From contig JAIUMI010000003.1 of assembly GCA_022565665.1 (NCBI GenBank), positions 186,001 through 250,000 of the forward strand: 64,000 nt of DNA. Direction: 5' to 3'. Within the stretch, counting starts at the first letter, position 1. Every line of letters starts with the position of its first letter. Below are positions 37,994 through 46,571 of the stretch, piece after piece. The DNA is from Glycocaulis sp. Its GTDB lineage: Bacteria > Pseudomonadota > Alphaproteobacteria > Caulobacterales > Maricaulaceae. The notes below the pieces were generated by a model. The model was not told where the DNA came from. It saw nothing but the letters and a program-made list of their open reading frames with translations, and did not search any database. Made by a program: the position numbers and the translations under genes.

Positions 37994-38078
37994 TGGTGCG
38001 GGTGAGAGGACTCGAACCTCCACGGATTGCTCCACTGGAACCTAAATCCAGCGCGTCTACCAGTTCCGCCACACCCGC
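37994..38078 (-). tRNA. tRNA-Leu (anticodon UAG)
   Basis: This is an 85-base class II tRNA. The acceptor stem GCGGGTG pairs with CACCCGC, with discriminator A and an encoded CCA. The D-arm is TGGCGGAACTGGTAGACGC. The anticodon stem CTGGA/TCCAG has loop TTTAGGT (anticodon TAG). A long variable arm and T-arm GAGGTTCGAGTCCTC follow. It reads CUA-family leucine codons. Repeat copy C lies immediately downstream. Confidence 0.97.
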
Positions 38079-38123
38079 ATTGCGCCTATCTCTATCCAAA
38101 CTCTCGCAAACGGGAAACCGGAT

Positions 38124-38741
38124 ATGACAACAACTGACCGTGCTGAAGGCAGCGCTCCTCCGCTCGACTGGGATGCACGCTTTCGCGCCGACGACGCGCC
38201 GTGGGAGAGGCAGGGCCTGCACCCCGCCTTCGCCCACTGGCAGGCGCTGGGCCAGCTGACGCCCGGCGCGCGCATCTATGTACCCGGCTGCGGCCGCGGC
38301 GAGGAGCCGCTGGCGCTGGCAAGGGCCGGACTTGATGTAACGGCCATCGACCTCTCCCCCACCGCGATCGCGTGGCAGCGCGCGCGCTTTGCCGAAGCCG
38401 GGCTGCCAGCGCATCTGGGCGCCGGAGACGCCTTCGCCTTCCTGCCCGAAACGCCCCTCGATCTCTACTGGGAGCAGACTTTCCTGTGCGCCATTCCACC
38501 CAGACTGCGCGAGACTTACGAGACCGCTGCCCACGCCCAGCTCCGCCCCGGCGGGGTGCTGCTGGCCCTGTTCATGCAGAAGGATGAGTTGGGTGGCCCG
38601 CCCTATGGCTGCGCCCTGCCCGCCATGCGCGCACTGTTCCCGGAAGACCGCTGGGGCTGGCCGGAGGATGAGCCAACGGCCTTTCCCCATCCGGGCCTTT
38701 CAGGCAAACCGGAACTAGCCGTGGCGCTGGTCCGGCGCTAG
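38124..38741 (+). CDS. TPMT-family SAM-dependent methyltransferase
   Basis: This 205-residue protein has the thiopurine/thiol methyltransferase pattern: WDARFRADDAPWERQGLHP near the N-terminus, SAM motif I IYVPGCGRGEEPLALARAG, the acidic ribose-binding strand VTAIDLSPTAI, and PLDLYWEQTFLCAIPP. Substrates of bacterial TPMT-like enzymes include thiols, selenium and halides; the substrate here is not determined. It ends at the base before the convergent nitroreductase stop. Confidence 0.85.
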   Translation: MTTTDRAEGSAPPLDWDARFRADDAPWERQGLHPAFAHWQALGQLTPGARIYVPGCGRGEEPLALARAGLDVTAIDLSPTAIAWQRARFAEAGLPAHLGAGDAFAFLPETPLDLYWEQTFLCAIPPRLRETYETAAHAQLRPGGVLLALFMQKDELGGPPYGCALPAMRALFPEDRWGWPEDEPTAFPHPGLSGKPELAVALVRR

Positions 38742-39416
38742 CTACCCCACAAATCCGCAAATCTGGTCCAGCGGCTTCTTGTCAAGCGCATGGACCGGCA
38801 CGGTCGCGCTTTTCGCCGGATAGCCGGTAACGATCAGCATGACCGGCTTTTCGTTCTCCCGTCGCCCGCACAGCTCGCTCAAGAACCCCATCGGGTTGGG
38901 CGTGTGGGTGAGCGTCGCAAGACCGGCCTGATGCAGGCTTGCCAGCAGGAAGCCGCAGGCAATGCCGACGCTTTCAGAGACATAATAGTTCTTGCGATTG
39001 TCACCGGGTTTGGGCCCGCCCCGGCGCTGGGCGAAGACCGCGATCAGCCAGGGCGCGGTCTCCAGAAACGGCTTGTCGGCGTCGGTTCCCAGCGGCTCAA
39101 GCGCCTCCAGCCATTCTGCGCCCGCCTTGCCCTCATAGAAGGCGCGTTCTTCTGCCTCTGCCGCTTGGCGTAAAGGTTTGCGCAAGGGTCCGCGCCCGAT
39201 CACGGAAAAGAACCAGGGCTGGTGATTGGCACCGCTGGGCGCGGTACCGGCGGTCAGGATGGCGTTCTCGATAATCTCGCGCGGCACGTCCCGGTCTGAA
39301 AAATCACGCACCGTGCGCCGCGACTTCATCGCCTCGTAAAAGGCCAAAGCCCGCGCGCGCATTTCGTTCTCGGGCAGCTCCGAAAACGCAAGCGGGACGG
39401 TGGGATGATCTCCCAC
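38742..39416 (-). CDS. Nitroreductase family FMN-dependent oxidoreductase
   Basis: This 224-residue protein has the FMN-binding start [20 protein letters not shown], the family motif [13 protein letters not shown], and a C-terminal [18 protein letters not shown] segment. The pattern resembles the iodotyrosine-deiodinase/BluB-like branch rather than NfsA/NfsB. The substrate is unknown. The GTG start overlaps the tdh stop by one base, so it is probably translated from the tdh transcript. Confidence 0.85.
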   Translation of the reverse strand: MGDHPTVPLAFSELPENEMRARALAFYEAMKSRRTVRDFSDRDVPREIIENAILTAGTAPSGANHQPWFFSVIGRGPLRKPLRQAAEAEERAFYEGKAGAEWLEALEPLGTDADKPFLETAPWLIAVFAQRRGGPKPGDNRKNYYVSESVGIACGFLLASLHQAGLATLTHTPNPMGFLSELCGRRENEKPVMLIVTGYPAKSATVPVHALDKKPLDQICGFVG

Positions 39417-40453
39417 TACGCCGCGTCCCGCCAGTCGAGGATCACCTTGCCGGACTTGCCAGAGCGCATGGCGTCAAACCCGGTCTGGAATTCTTTCGCT
39501 GGCAGGCGGTGGGTGATGAGTTTCGACACATCGAGGCCCGATTGCAGCATGGCCAGCATCTTGTGCCAGGTCTCGAACATCTCGCGGCCATAAATGCCCT
39601 TGAATGTGATGGCGCGCATGATAAGCGAGCCCATGTCGAGCGTGAACGGCTTGGCCGGCAGGCCCAGCATGGCGATATTGCCGCCCATCACCATGTGATC
39701 GACCATCTGCTTGAAGGCGGGCTCCGCGCCGCTCATCTCAAGGCCGACATCAAAGCCTTCGGTCATTTTCAACTCCACCATCACGTCGCGAAGCTCTTCT
39801 TTCATCGTGTTGACCGGGCGCACGCTCGGCGCCACGCGCGTCGCCAGCTCCAGCCGGTCCGGGTTGATGTCGGTGATGACGATATGGCGCGCACCGCAAT
39901 GGCGCGCGACGGCCGCCGCCATGATGCCGATAGGGCCAGCGCCGGTGATCAGCACGTCCTCGCCCACGAGATCAAAGGCGGTGGCCGTGTGCACCGCATT
40001 GCCCAGCGGATCGAGGAAGGCGGCAATCTCCATCGGCACGTCATCGGGTAGCGGCACCACATTGAAGGCGGGAATGCGCAAATATTCTGCAAACGCGCCG
40101 GGCATGTTGACGCCGACGCCGCGCGTTTCAGGGTCGAGATGGAAGCGGCCGGCGCGTACCGCACGGCTTTTCTCGCCCACCACATGGCCCTCGCCGGAGA
40201 CGCGCATGCCCGGCTTTACCCGCGTCACATCGCTGCCGACCGCCTCGATGACGCCGCCAAACTCGTGACCGACCACCATCGGCACCGGCACGTTTTTCTG
40301 CGCCCAGTCATCGTAATTATAGATATGGATGTCGGTGCCGCAGATCGCCGTCATATGGACGCGGATCAGCACATCGTCCGGCCCGATCTCCGGCTTGGCC
40401 ACATCCTGCATCCAGATGCCTTCACGCGGCTCGGCCTTGACTAGCGCTTTCAT
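39416..40453 (-). CDS. tdh: L-threonine 3-dehydrogenase (structural-zinc Cys absent)
   Basis: This 345-residue MDR enzyme oxidises threonine to 2-amino-3-ketobutyrate, which Kbl cleaves to glycine and acetyl-CoA. Catalytic zinc ligands Cys38 ([13 protein letters not shown]) and His63-Glu64 (GHEFGG) are present, as is the Rossmann motif [13 protein letters not shown]. The lobe that holds four zinc-binding Cys in E. coli Tdh reads [20 protein letters not shown] (residues 93-112) with no Cys, so the structural zinc is absent. kbl is upstream but separated by an unrelated AT-rich gene. Confidence 0.92.
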   Translation of the reverse strand: MKALVKAEPREGIWMQDVAKPEIGPDDVLIRVHMTAICGTDIHIYNYDDWAQKNVPVPMVVGHEFGGVIEAVGSDVTRVKPGMRVSGEGHVVGEKSRAVRAGRFHLDPETRGVGVNMPGAFAEYLRIPAFNVVPLPDDVPMEIAAFLDPLGNAVHTATAFDLVGEDVLITGAGPIGIMAAAVARHCGARHIVITDINPDRLELATRVAPSVRPVNTMKEELRDVMVELKMTEGFDVGLEMSGAEPAFKQMVDHMVMGGNIAMLGLPAKPFTLDMGSLIMRAITFKGIYGREMFETWHKMLAMLQSGLDVSKLITHRLPAKEFQTGFDAMRSGKSGKVILDWRDAA

Positions 40454-40547
40454 GCGATTTCCTCCGGGGCAGGTGTTCTTATCTGCCCGCTATCTAGCGC
40501 ATTGTGGAGGCCCGGCGAAGGGGATGGGTGCAGAGTGTGCGCCACAC

Positions 40548-40650
40548 CCTTGTCCTTCGAGACGGCCTTCGGCCTCCTCAGGATGAGGGTGTGCAAAGCT
40601 TTTCCCTCATCCTGAGGGCGAGCGCAGCGAAGCGTCTCGAAGGACGAGGG
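40548..40650. repeat. Inverted pair of REP-like elements upstream of tdh
   Basis: Two copies in opposite orientation: CCTTGTCCTTCGAGAC ... CAGGATGAGGG (40548-40589) and CCCTCATCCTGAGG ... CGTCTCGAAGGACGAGG (40604-40650). They form a BIME-like unit between the HEPN-like gene and tdh. A third copy lies at 17181-17229. Confidence 0.75.
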
Positions 40651-40666
40651 GAAGGCATCCAGTTCA

Positions 40667-41443
40667 TCAATCATCAAACTGCAATTCAGGTGGCTCCAAC
40701 CCCGCAGCGGAGTGCCAAAATTCTTTGGCGTATTGCTCCCAATAGCGAGACCAACCACCCAAAGCCAACTCATGTCTAAAAAATACCTGATACGCAAAGC
40801 CCCCTATCAACAGCGCTCTATTCGAGGCCCGCAAAAACTTATCAAAGTTCAATTTATCGCTATTGCTTATATTAAAACGACCCCTATCTTTAGATGATTC
40901 CAGATTATGAGATATGTTCTCAGATCTAAATGACCTAATAATTCCATATAGTTTTGATTTAGAAAATTTTGAAATAAGGCGTGTAGATTTTTCAATGCCA
41001 CTCACGCATTCTTGTTCGCTTTCTCTCGCCCACTTCCTCCGCATATGAAACACCACGCTTGAAGGTAGATCAGAGCTTGATGAAATTATCTGCGTTGAAG
41101 CGCCGGAACGCCGCGCGTCGCTCTTAAACATTCTTAGAAAATCGTCATTGTTACTAAACTGCCATGCCATGGCGTTCAGGGATATATCATCGCCCGGCGG
41201 ATTACTTTTCGGCACCGGCGCATAAAGACGGGAAATTATCGCTATCACATCCAATACAACCGAATACTCTATAGAATATGCTACATTTCCCTTGTATGTA
41301 CCATTAAACTGACCAACGTATAACGCGTTCCCGGATATTGGCAAAAGAATAGATTTGCAAACCGCCAAACGTTCCAAATCGCTGGCAATTCGACGCTTCG
41401 CAATGGGGTAAAATTCAGGATATTTTGAAACAAAATTTGCCAT
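40667..41443 (-). CDS. AT-rich HEPN-like protein (AbiU2-type candidate)
   Basis: This 258-residue soluble protein has codon use visibly richer in A and T than all neighbours, and it lies between kbl and tdh, which normally form an operon. The segment GIIRSFRSENISHNLE (168-182) contains Arg173-x5-His179, matching the HEPN nuclease motif R-x(4-6)-H in the typical 'R-x-x-x-I-x-H-N' context of AbiU2-like proteins. The N-terminal region is predicted helical (SVVLDVIAIISRLY). It may be a horizontally acquired defence or toxin gene. The family call rests on this motif only. The ribosome-binding site (GGAT) is weak. Confidence 0.5.
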   Translation of the reverse strand: MANFVSKYPEFYPIAKRRIASDLERLAVCKSILLPISGNALYVGQFNGTYKGNVAYSIEYSVVLDVIAIISRLYAPVPKSNPPGDDISLNAMAWQFSNNDDFLRMFKSDARRSGASTQIISSSSDLPSSVVFHMRRKWARESEQECVSGIEKSTRLISKFSKSKLYGIIRSFRSENISHNLESSKDRGRFNISNSDKLNFDKFLRASNRALLIGGFAYQVFFRHELALGGWSRYWEQYAKEFWHSAAGLEPPELQFDD

Positions 41444-41464
41444 TATTTATCCAGCCGGCCGCCA

Positions 41465-42667
41465 TCACACCACCCCCAGCTTTTTCCCCACCTTGGTGAA
41501 CGCCTCCACCGCGCGATCGATCTGGTCGGGTGTATGCGCCGCGCTCATCTGGGTGCGGATGCGCGCCTTTCCTTTGGGCACGACCGGATAGAAGAAGCCG
41601 ATCACGTAGACGCCTTCGTCCATCAGGGCGGTGGCCATGTCCTGGCTGAGCTTGGCATCACCCAGCATGACCGGGATGATCGGGTGCTCGCCGGGCAGAA
41701 GCTCAAAGCCCGCCTCGCTCATGCCCGCCCGGAAGCGTTTGGCGTTCTCGAACAGCTGCGCGCGCAAGGCATCGCCCTTGGCCACCATGTCCAGCGCTTT
41801 CAGGCTCGCGCCTGCAATTGCCGGGGCGAGCGAGTTGGAGAAGAGATAGGGCCGCGAGCGCTGGCGCAGAATATCGATCACCGGCTGGCTGGCGCAGGTG
41901 AACCCGCCCATCGCCCCGCCGAGCGCCTTGCCGAGCGTGCCGGTGACGATATCGACCCGGCCGAGCACGCCGCAATGCTCGATACTGCCCCTGCCCTTCG
42001 CGCCCATGAAGCCATGGGCGTGGCAGTCATCGACCATGGTGATCGCGTCATACTTCTCCGCCAGATCGCAGATATCCTTGAGCTTTGCGATATAGCCATC
42101 CATTGAGAACACGCCGTCCGTGGCGATGAGGATGTGGCGGGCGCCCGCGGCGCGCGCCTCCTTCAGCTTGGCCTCCAGATCATCCATGTCCGAATTGGCG
42201 TAGCGGTAGCGTTTCGCCTTGCACAGGCGGATGCCGTCAATGATGGAGGCGTGGTTCAGCGCGTCGGAGATGATGGCGTCATTCTCGTCCAGCAGCGGCT
42301 CGAACAGGCCGCCATTGGCGTCAAACGCGGCCGCATAGAGGATGGCGTCCTCATGGCCGGTGAAGGCCGCCAGCGCCTTTTCCAGCTCGCGGTGAACTTC
42401 TTGAGTGCCGCAGATGAAGCGCACCGAGGCAACGCCATAGCCATAGCGATCAAGCGCGTCCTTGGCCGCATTGATCAGCTCAGGCCGATTGGCAAGGCCC
42501 AGATAATTATTGGCGCAGAAATTGATGACATGGCTCTCGCCGCCATTCTTCGCGACATCGATCTCGGAGAATTGCTGCGAGGTGATGACCCGCTCGCGCT
42601 TGTAGAGCCCGTCTGCCTCGATCTCCTGCAAGGTGCTGGCAAGGTGGGCGTAAAAGCTGTTGGCCAT
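41465..42667 (-). CDS. kbl: Glycine C-acetyltransferase (2-amino-3-ketobutyrate CoA ligase)
   Basis: This 400-residue PLP enzyme of the alpha-oxoamine synthase family starts with the Kbl-type [22 protein letters not shown]. It includes [33 protein letters not shown], the cofactor Asp-His stretch [16 protein letters not shown], and the PLP Lys in [18 protein letters not shown]. It cleaves 2-amino-3-ketobutyrate in threonine catabolism with Tdh. The expected operon partner tdh lies 1 kb downstream beyond the AT-rich insertion. Confidence 0.95.
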   Translation of the reverse strand: MANSFYAHLASTLQEIEADGLYKRERVITSQQFSEIDVAKNGGESHVINFCANNYLGLANRPELINAAKDALDRYGYGVASVRFICGTQEVHRELEKALAAFTGHEDAILYAAAFDANGGLFEPLLDENDAIISDALNHASIIDGIRLCKAKRYRYANSDMDDLEAKLKEARAAGARHILIATDGVFSMDGYIAKLKDICDLAEKYDAITMVDDCHAHGFMGAKGRGSIEHCGVLGRVDIVTGTLGKALGGAMGGFTCASQPVIDILRQRSRPYLFSNSLAPAIAGASLKALDMVAKGDALRAQLFENAKRFRAGMSEAGFELLPGEHPIIPVMLGDAKLSQDMATALMDEGVYVIGFFYPVVPKGKARIRTQMSAAHTPDQIDRAVEAFTKVGKKLGVV

Positions 42668-42743
42668 GAGAAGCGCTCCGGCAAGGGGTCAGGTCCGCAG
42701 CCGGGATAGCGCAAGGGGGGTGCAGGAGCAATGTGGCGGGCGC

Positions 42744-43841
42744 TTACCCCACCCGCTCCCTGTTCCTCGCAAAGGCGCGCGTCAGCACGCCCATGGCGGT
42801 GGGGGAAAGGGTCACGTTCATGCCCGTCTCGCGGGTCTCATAGGGGCGCCAGCCCGAGGGCCAGCGGAATACCGCCCAGTTCGCCCCTGCCCCCTCCAGC
42901 GCGGCGATGCGCGTCTCGAAATAGCGGGCAAGGCCGGGCGCATGTAGCGCCGCCCCGAACTCCAGACATGCCCAGCGAGGCGAGCCAGTCATGGCGGCGG
43001 CAAGGGCGGGCGGATCGGCAGGCAGGCGCACCCCCGCCCCCTCGCCCTGATGGGTATAGGCCCACGGATCATAATCGTGCACGGCCATCACCGCTGACGT
43101 GCGGGTGGCAGCGGAAAGCTGCGGCAAAGCCTCGGCCCGCGCCCAGCGATCCGGGCTGATCAATAGCGGCACGTCCAGCGCGTCCGGCCACTCAGACACC
43201 AGCGCCCCCGCCATCGCACTCCACACGGCGCTATGGTCAAGGTCAGAGGCGTTCGGCTCCACCATGGGCATGATGCCGGCAAGTGATCGGTGCGAGGCAA
43301 AGCGGCCCGCGGCATGGATCGCCATCGCCACCCAGGCGGCCTGTTTTTCAGGCGTGGTCCACACGCTTTCATCTAGCAAGGCGCGCGGATACCAGCTGTC
43401 CTCGCGGTGGAAGGCAAAGGCTGAGCGCCCCGGCCCGGACCGGAAGCCGAGCACGGTGAAAAGCCCTGCGCGCTGGCACATGTCCAGCCAGCGCCCGATA
43501 TGGTCCTCCACCGCGGTATCGGAGCGGAAGGGCGCGGCCTCGCCAAATACGCCCGGCCCGGACCAGACGACGAGATTGGCACCGGCATCTGCCAGATCAT
43601 CCAGCGCACGCTGGTTGACCGGCGCGCCTATCGGAGCACTGCCAAGGAAGGTGTCCCCATCAAGAGCGGGATAGACGCGGCGTTGCGCGATCACGGCGCC
43701 GCGCAGATGCGGGCCGGTGGCGTTATCCCAGAGCTGAGCGCGCGGTGACAGGCCATTGGAGCTGAGCCGGAGACCGGCAGGCGCAAAGGCAGCAAGCCCG
43801 CCCGCGCCGAGCCCTGTCAGCACTGTGCGCCGTGTGGTCAT
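42744..43841 (-). CDS. Tat-exported GH5-like glycoside hydrolase next to hfsK
   Basis: This 365-residue protein has a twin-arginine signal (TTRRTVLTGLGAGGLAAFAP) and a TIM-barrel resembling the GH5/cellulase superfamily. DDLADAGANLVVWSG and AGLFTVLGF are early barrel strands. The putative acid/base Glu is in MPMVEPN and the putative nucleophile in ACLEFG. Its start overlaps the stop of the HfsK-like gene by four bases (ATGA), implying translational coupling and a role in trimming, modifying or turning over the locus polysaccharide. I know of no such gene in the described Caulobacter hfs locus. Substrate unknown. Confidence 0.72.
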   Translation of the reverse strand: MTTRRTVLTGLGAGGLAAFAPAGLRLSSNGLSPRAQLWDNATGPHLRGAVIAQRRVYPALDGDTFLGSAPIGAPVNQRALDDLADAGANLVVWSGPGVFGEAAPFRSDTAVEDHIGRWLDMCQRAGLFTVLGFRSGPGRSAFAFHREDSWYPRALLDESVWTTPEKQAAWVAMAIHAAGRFASHRSLAGIMPMVEPNASDLDHSAVWSAMAGALVSEWPDALDVPLLISPDRWARAEALPQLSAATRTSAVMAVHDYDPWAYTHQGEGAGVRLPADPPALAAAMTGSPRWACLEFGAALHAPGLARYFETRIAALEGAGANWAVFRWPSGWRPYETRETGMNVTLSPTAMGVLTRAFARNRERVG

Positions 43842-44938
43842 GCCGCCCGGAAGGCCGCGTGCCGGTCAATCCGGCGAAAGGCCTTGCCCGGAAGCCCTGA
43901 CAGCGCGCCCAGCGGCAGGCGCTCTGCCGTGCGCTCCACCCGTTCGGCGATCTGGCGCGCCGCTCCAGCGAGTGACGGCGCGGCAGCATAGCCCGCCATC
44001 AGCGGGAACTGCCAGCTGGAAAGCTCGGCCTTGAAGCTGTACTCGCCGGGGCCGAGATGGATCTCGCTCACGCCGTCGTGGGAGAGCGCTTCGGCAATCT
44101 CCATCAGCAGGGCAAGGCCCGGCCCGAAACTGGAGAATTCCGCATCGTAGACCGGAAACCAGTAGTGCAGCACATCCCTCGAGCGCATGCCGACATGGAT
44201 CGCCGCCAGCTCCCCGCCAATCTCCAGGCTGGAGACAAGGCCGGAGGCATTGTCCAGCCCGCCCGCGACCAGATTGCGGATGAGCTGATTGGTCCATCCC
44301 ACGGAAAACACGTCGAAATGGCCGGTGCGCCGGTACTGCGCTGATTTCCACTTGATCGCCGTGTCCAGCACGTGCGGGCGGGCATCGTTGATACGGACGG
44401 TGAAGCCCTCTGCGGCCTCTTCCAGCTTGCGGCGGCGGGCGCGCAAATTGCGGAAGGCCTTCGGCTCCATCGCTGTCCGGCTGGCGATGTAGGCCTCAAA
44501 GCCTTGCGACAGATCCATCACCCAGGAGCCGTCCGTCTCGCGCGCATGGCGGGCAAAGGCCCGCTGGCGGCCCAGCGCGCCGTGGAAGTCCAGCGCGCCA
44601 ATTCCAGCCCCTTTAAGCACCTCGGCAAGGACAAATTCGGTGCCCGGCGCGGCGATAAATCCATGATGATCGCTCAAAGGACCACCCAGCGGCCGAGCAT
44701 GGCCCATCGCGCCTTTATGGAAAGGCAGGAAGCCGGTGATCACGCCGCTCTGGCGGATGATAGCAACCTGCGTATCGCGCCGGGCCGCGCCCAACGCATC
44801 GAGAAACCCCAGCGAGAAATACGGGCTGGCAAGGGCGGGATCGGCGCTCTGGAAGGACCGCCAGATCGCGCGCGCCTCTTCGTCAAGAGCTGAAGGGCAC
44901 ACTGTCTCGACACTGGTCATGGCTTGCATCGAAGACAT
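43838..44938 (-). CDS. hfsK: GNAT-fold acyltransferase, CelD/BcsL type (HfsK-like)
   Basis: This protein of about 366 residues has the double GNAT-like architecture of CelD/BcsL polysaccharide acyltransferases: SPYFSLGFLDALG near the N-terminus, KAFRNLRARRRKLEEAAEG, then KWKSAQYRRTG and SFGPGLALLMEIAEALSHDG, with EIHLGPGEYSFKAEL. HfsK of Caulobacter is an acyltransferase of this type that modifies holdfast polysaccharide. The hfs context supports, but does not prove, orthology. ATG 44938 has AAGGA seven bases upstream; GTG 44953 is an alternative. It is divergent from the flippase gene. Confidence 0.72.
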   Translation of the reverse strand: MSSMQAMTSVETVCPSALDEEARAIWRSFQSADPALASPYFSLGFLDALGAARRDTQVAIIRQSGVITGFLPFHKGAMGHARPLGGPLSDHHGFIAAPGTEFVLAEVLKGAGIGALDFHGALGRQRAFARHARETDGSWVMDLSQGFEAYIASRTAMEPKAFRNLRARRRKLEEAAEGFTVRINDARPHVLDTAIKWKSAQYRRTGHFDVFSVGWTNQLIRNLVAGGLDNASGLVSSLEIGGELAAIHVGMRSRDVLHYWFPVYDAEFSSFGPGLALLMEIAEALSHDGVSEIHLGPGEYSFKAELSSWQFPLMAGYAAAPSLAGAARQIAERVERTAERLPLGALSGLPGKAFRRIDRHAAFRAA

Positions 44939-45116
44939 GCGCTTGTCCTTCACCCTGCCCCGTTACGGCACACAAACACGCGGTAAATACCCCTTAAGGG
45001 CGTTCTTAAGCCGTTGTGATGCACGCTGCGTTCCGCTTTTCGCCCGGCACCGGGCTTGCAGGAAAAATAACGAATTGCCGATAGGCACACTGCCGGGCCC
45101 CTTCAGAGAAGAGTGC

Positions 45117-46571
45117 ATGCTGAACCGACACCTTCTGACCTATCTGCCGGTCTATGCCGCCCAGATCCTCGTCGGGTTTGGCGGGGTGATGGTGTTCACC
45201 CGTCTTCTGAGCCCGGAAGATTATGGCCGCTACACGCTGGTCATGGCCGCGGCCCTGCTGATCCAGACACTGATCTTCACCTGGCTCGACGCCGCCGTTG
45301 CCCGCCACCATGCCCGCGCTTCGGCGCGCGGACGGCTCTCCGGTCACCTCGCCACCGCCTTCATGATCTATGGCGCGCTGGCCGTGGCAACGCTTGTTAT
45401 CTTCGCGCCCATCATCGCCTTCGTACCGATGGACGAAGCCTTGCGCACGGCCTGCTGGTTCGCGCTGGCGAGCCAGGTGCTGCGCTCCGCGATGATGGTG
45501 GTGCTGGAAACGCGCCGGGCCGAGGGCGAAGCCGCACGCTTTGCGCTTCTTGAGAGCTTCATCCTGTCGGCCGGTTTCGGCCTTGGTGTGGTGTTCGTCG
45601 CCGCTGGCGGGCTGGGCCCTGCCGGACCGTTTGCCGGTATCGCGCTGGCGGTGGCGATAGCGCTGGTGATCGACCTGCCGGTCCTTCTGTCCAAGGCCAA
45701 GCGCGACAGGGCCGAAGTGCCGCGCGCGGTGCGCTTCTTTGCCTATGGCGCGCCGGTGGCGGTATCGCTGGTCTTTGAGCATTTGCTCTCCACCGGTGAC
45801 CGGTTCGTGATCGCCGCCCTGATGGGCGAAGCGGCGACGGGCGCCTACGCCGCCGGATACGGCATCACCGACCGGACGCTGAACATCCTCTTTGTCTGGC
45901 TTGGCATGACGGCGGGCCCGCTTGCCATCAAGGCGCTGGAGCATCAGGGCGCGGATGCCGCGCGCGCCGTCCTGCGTCAGGCCGCCGCCCTGATGGGCCT
46001 GATCGGCTTTCCCGCCGCCATGGGCATCGCGCTCATCTCGGAGCCCTTTGCCCGCTTCATGATCGCCGAAAGCCTCGCCAGCGACGCGGCGCGCATCATG
46101 CCGCTGATCGCGCTTGGCGCGCTTCTGAACGGCTTCATGACCTATGTCTTCCATGAAAGCTTCGTACTGGGCCGCAAGCCCAAACTGATGGCCGGCCTGA
46201 TGGCGGGCGGCGCGGTAATCAATCTGGCGCTGAACCTCGCCCTCATCCCTGTCTTCGGGCTGATCGGCGCGGCGATGGCGACCGTACTGGCCTATGGTCT
46301 GGCGCTCATTGCCTGCGCCATCGCCGGGCGGACAGTGTTCCGCCTGTCCCTGCCGCTTGAGGACTGGACCAAGGCCGCGGCGGCGAGCGTAGTGATGGCG
46401 GCGGCCCTCGTCTGGCTGCCTGCGCCGGAAAACCCTGTCCTGCATATCGTTACGCACGGGGCTGCCGGCGCGTGTGTCTATGGCGCGCTTGCCTTCGCGC
46501 TGGACATTGCCGGGTGCCGCACCGTGCTTGCCCCGCCTCTGCTCGCCCGTCTGCAATGGAGGAGCGCATGA
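45117..46571 (+). CDS. hfsF: Polysaccharide flippase (Wzx/HfsF-like)
   Basis: This 484-residue membrane protein has about 12-14 predicted helices and the MOP-superfamily start YAAQILVGFGGVMVFTRLLS. The conserved SLVFEHLLSTGDRFVIAALM segment and the C-terminal NLALNLALIPVFGLIGAAMA repeat are typical of oligosaccharide flippases. It would move lipid-linked repeat units across the inner membrane. ATG 45117 follows AGAAGAG; the upstream frame is antisense to hfsK. Its stop overlaps the next gene's ATG (ATGA). Confidence 0.85.
   Translation: MLNRHLLTYLPVYAAQILVGFGGVMVFTRLLSPEDYGRYTLVMAAALLIQTLIFTWLDAAVARHHARASARGRLSGHLATAFMIYGALAVATLVIFAPIIAFVPMDEALRTACWFALASQVLRSAMMVVLETRRAEGEAARFALLESFILSAGFGLGVVFVAAGGLGPAGPFAGIALAVAIALVIDLPVLLSKAKRDRAEVPRAVRFFAYGAPVAVSLVFEHLLSTGDRFVIAALMGEAATGAYAAGYGITDRTLNILFVWLGMTAGPLAIKALEHQGADAARAVLRQAAALMGLIGFPAAMGIALISEPFARFMIAESLASDAARIMPLIALGALLNGFMTYVFHESFVLGRKPKLMAGLMAGGAVINLALNLALIPVFGLIGAAMATVLAYGLALIACAIAGRTVFRLSLPLEDWTKAAAASVVMAAALVWLPAPENPVLHIVTHGAAGACVYGALAFALDIAGCRTVLAPPLLARLQWRSA

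Noticed and set aside
44994-45009. TTAA-N8-TTAA in the hfsK-hfsF intergenic region, like a CtrA box
   Set aside because: CtrA sites have a seven-base spacer (TTAA-N7-TTAA); here it is eight, so I do not call it, although the location in a holdfast promoter region is suggestive.
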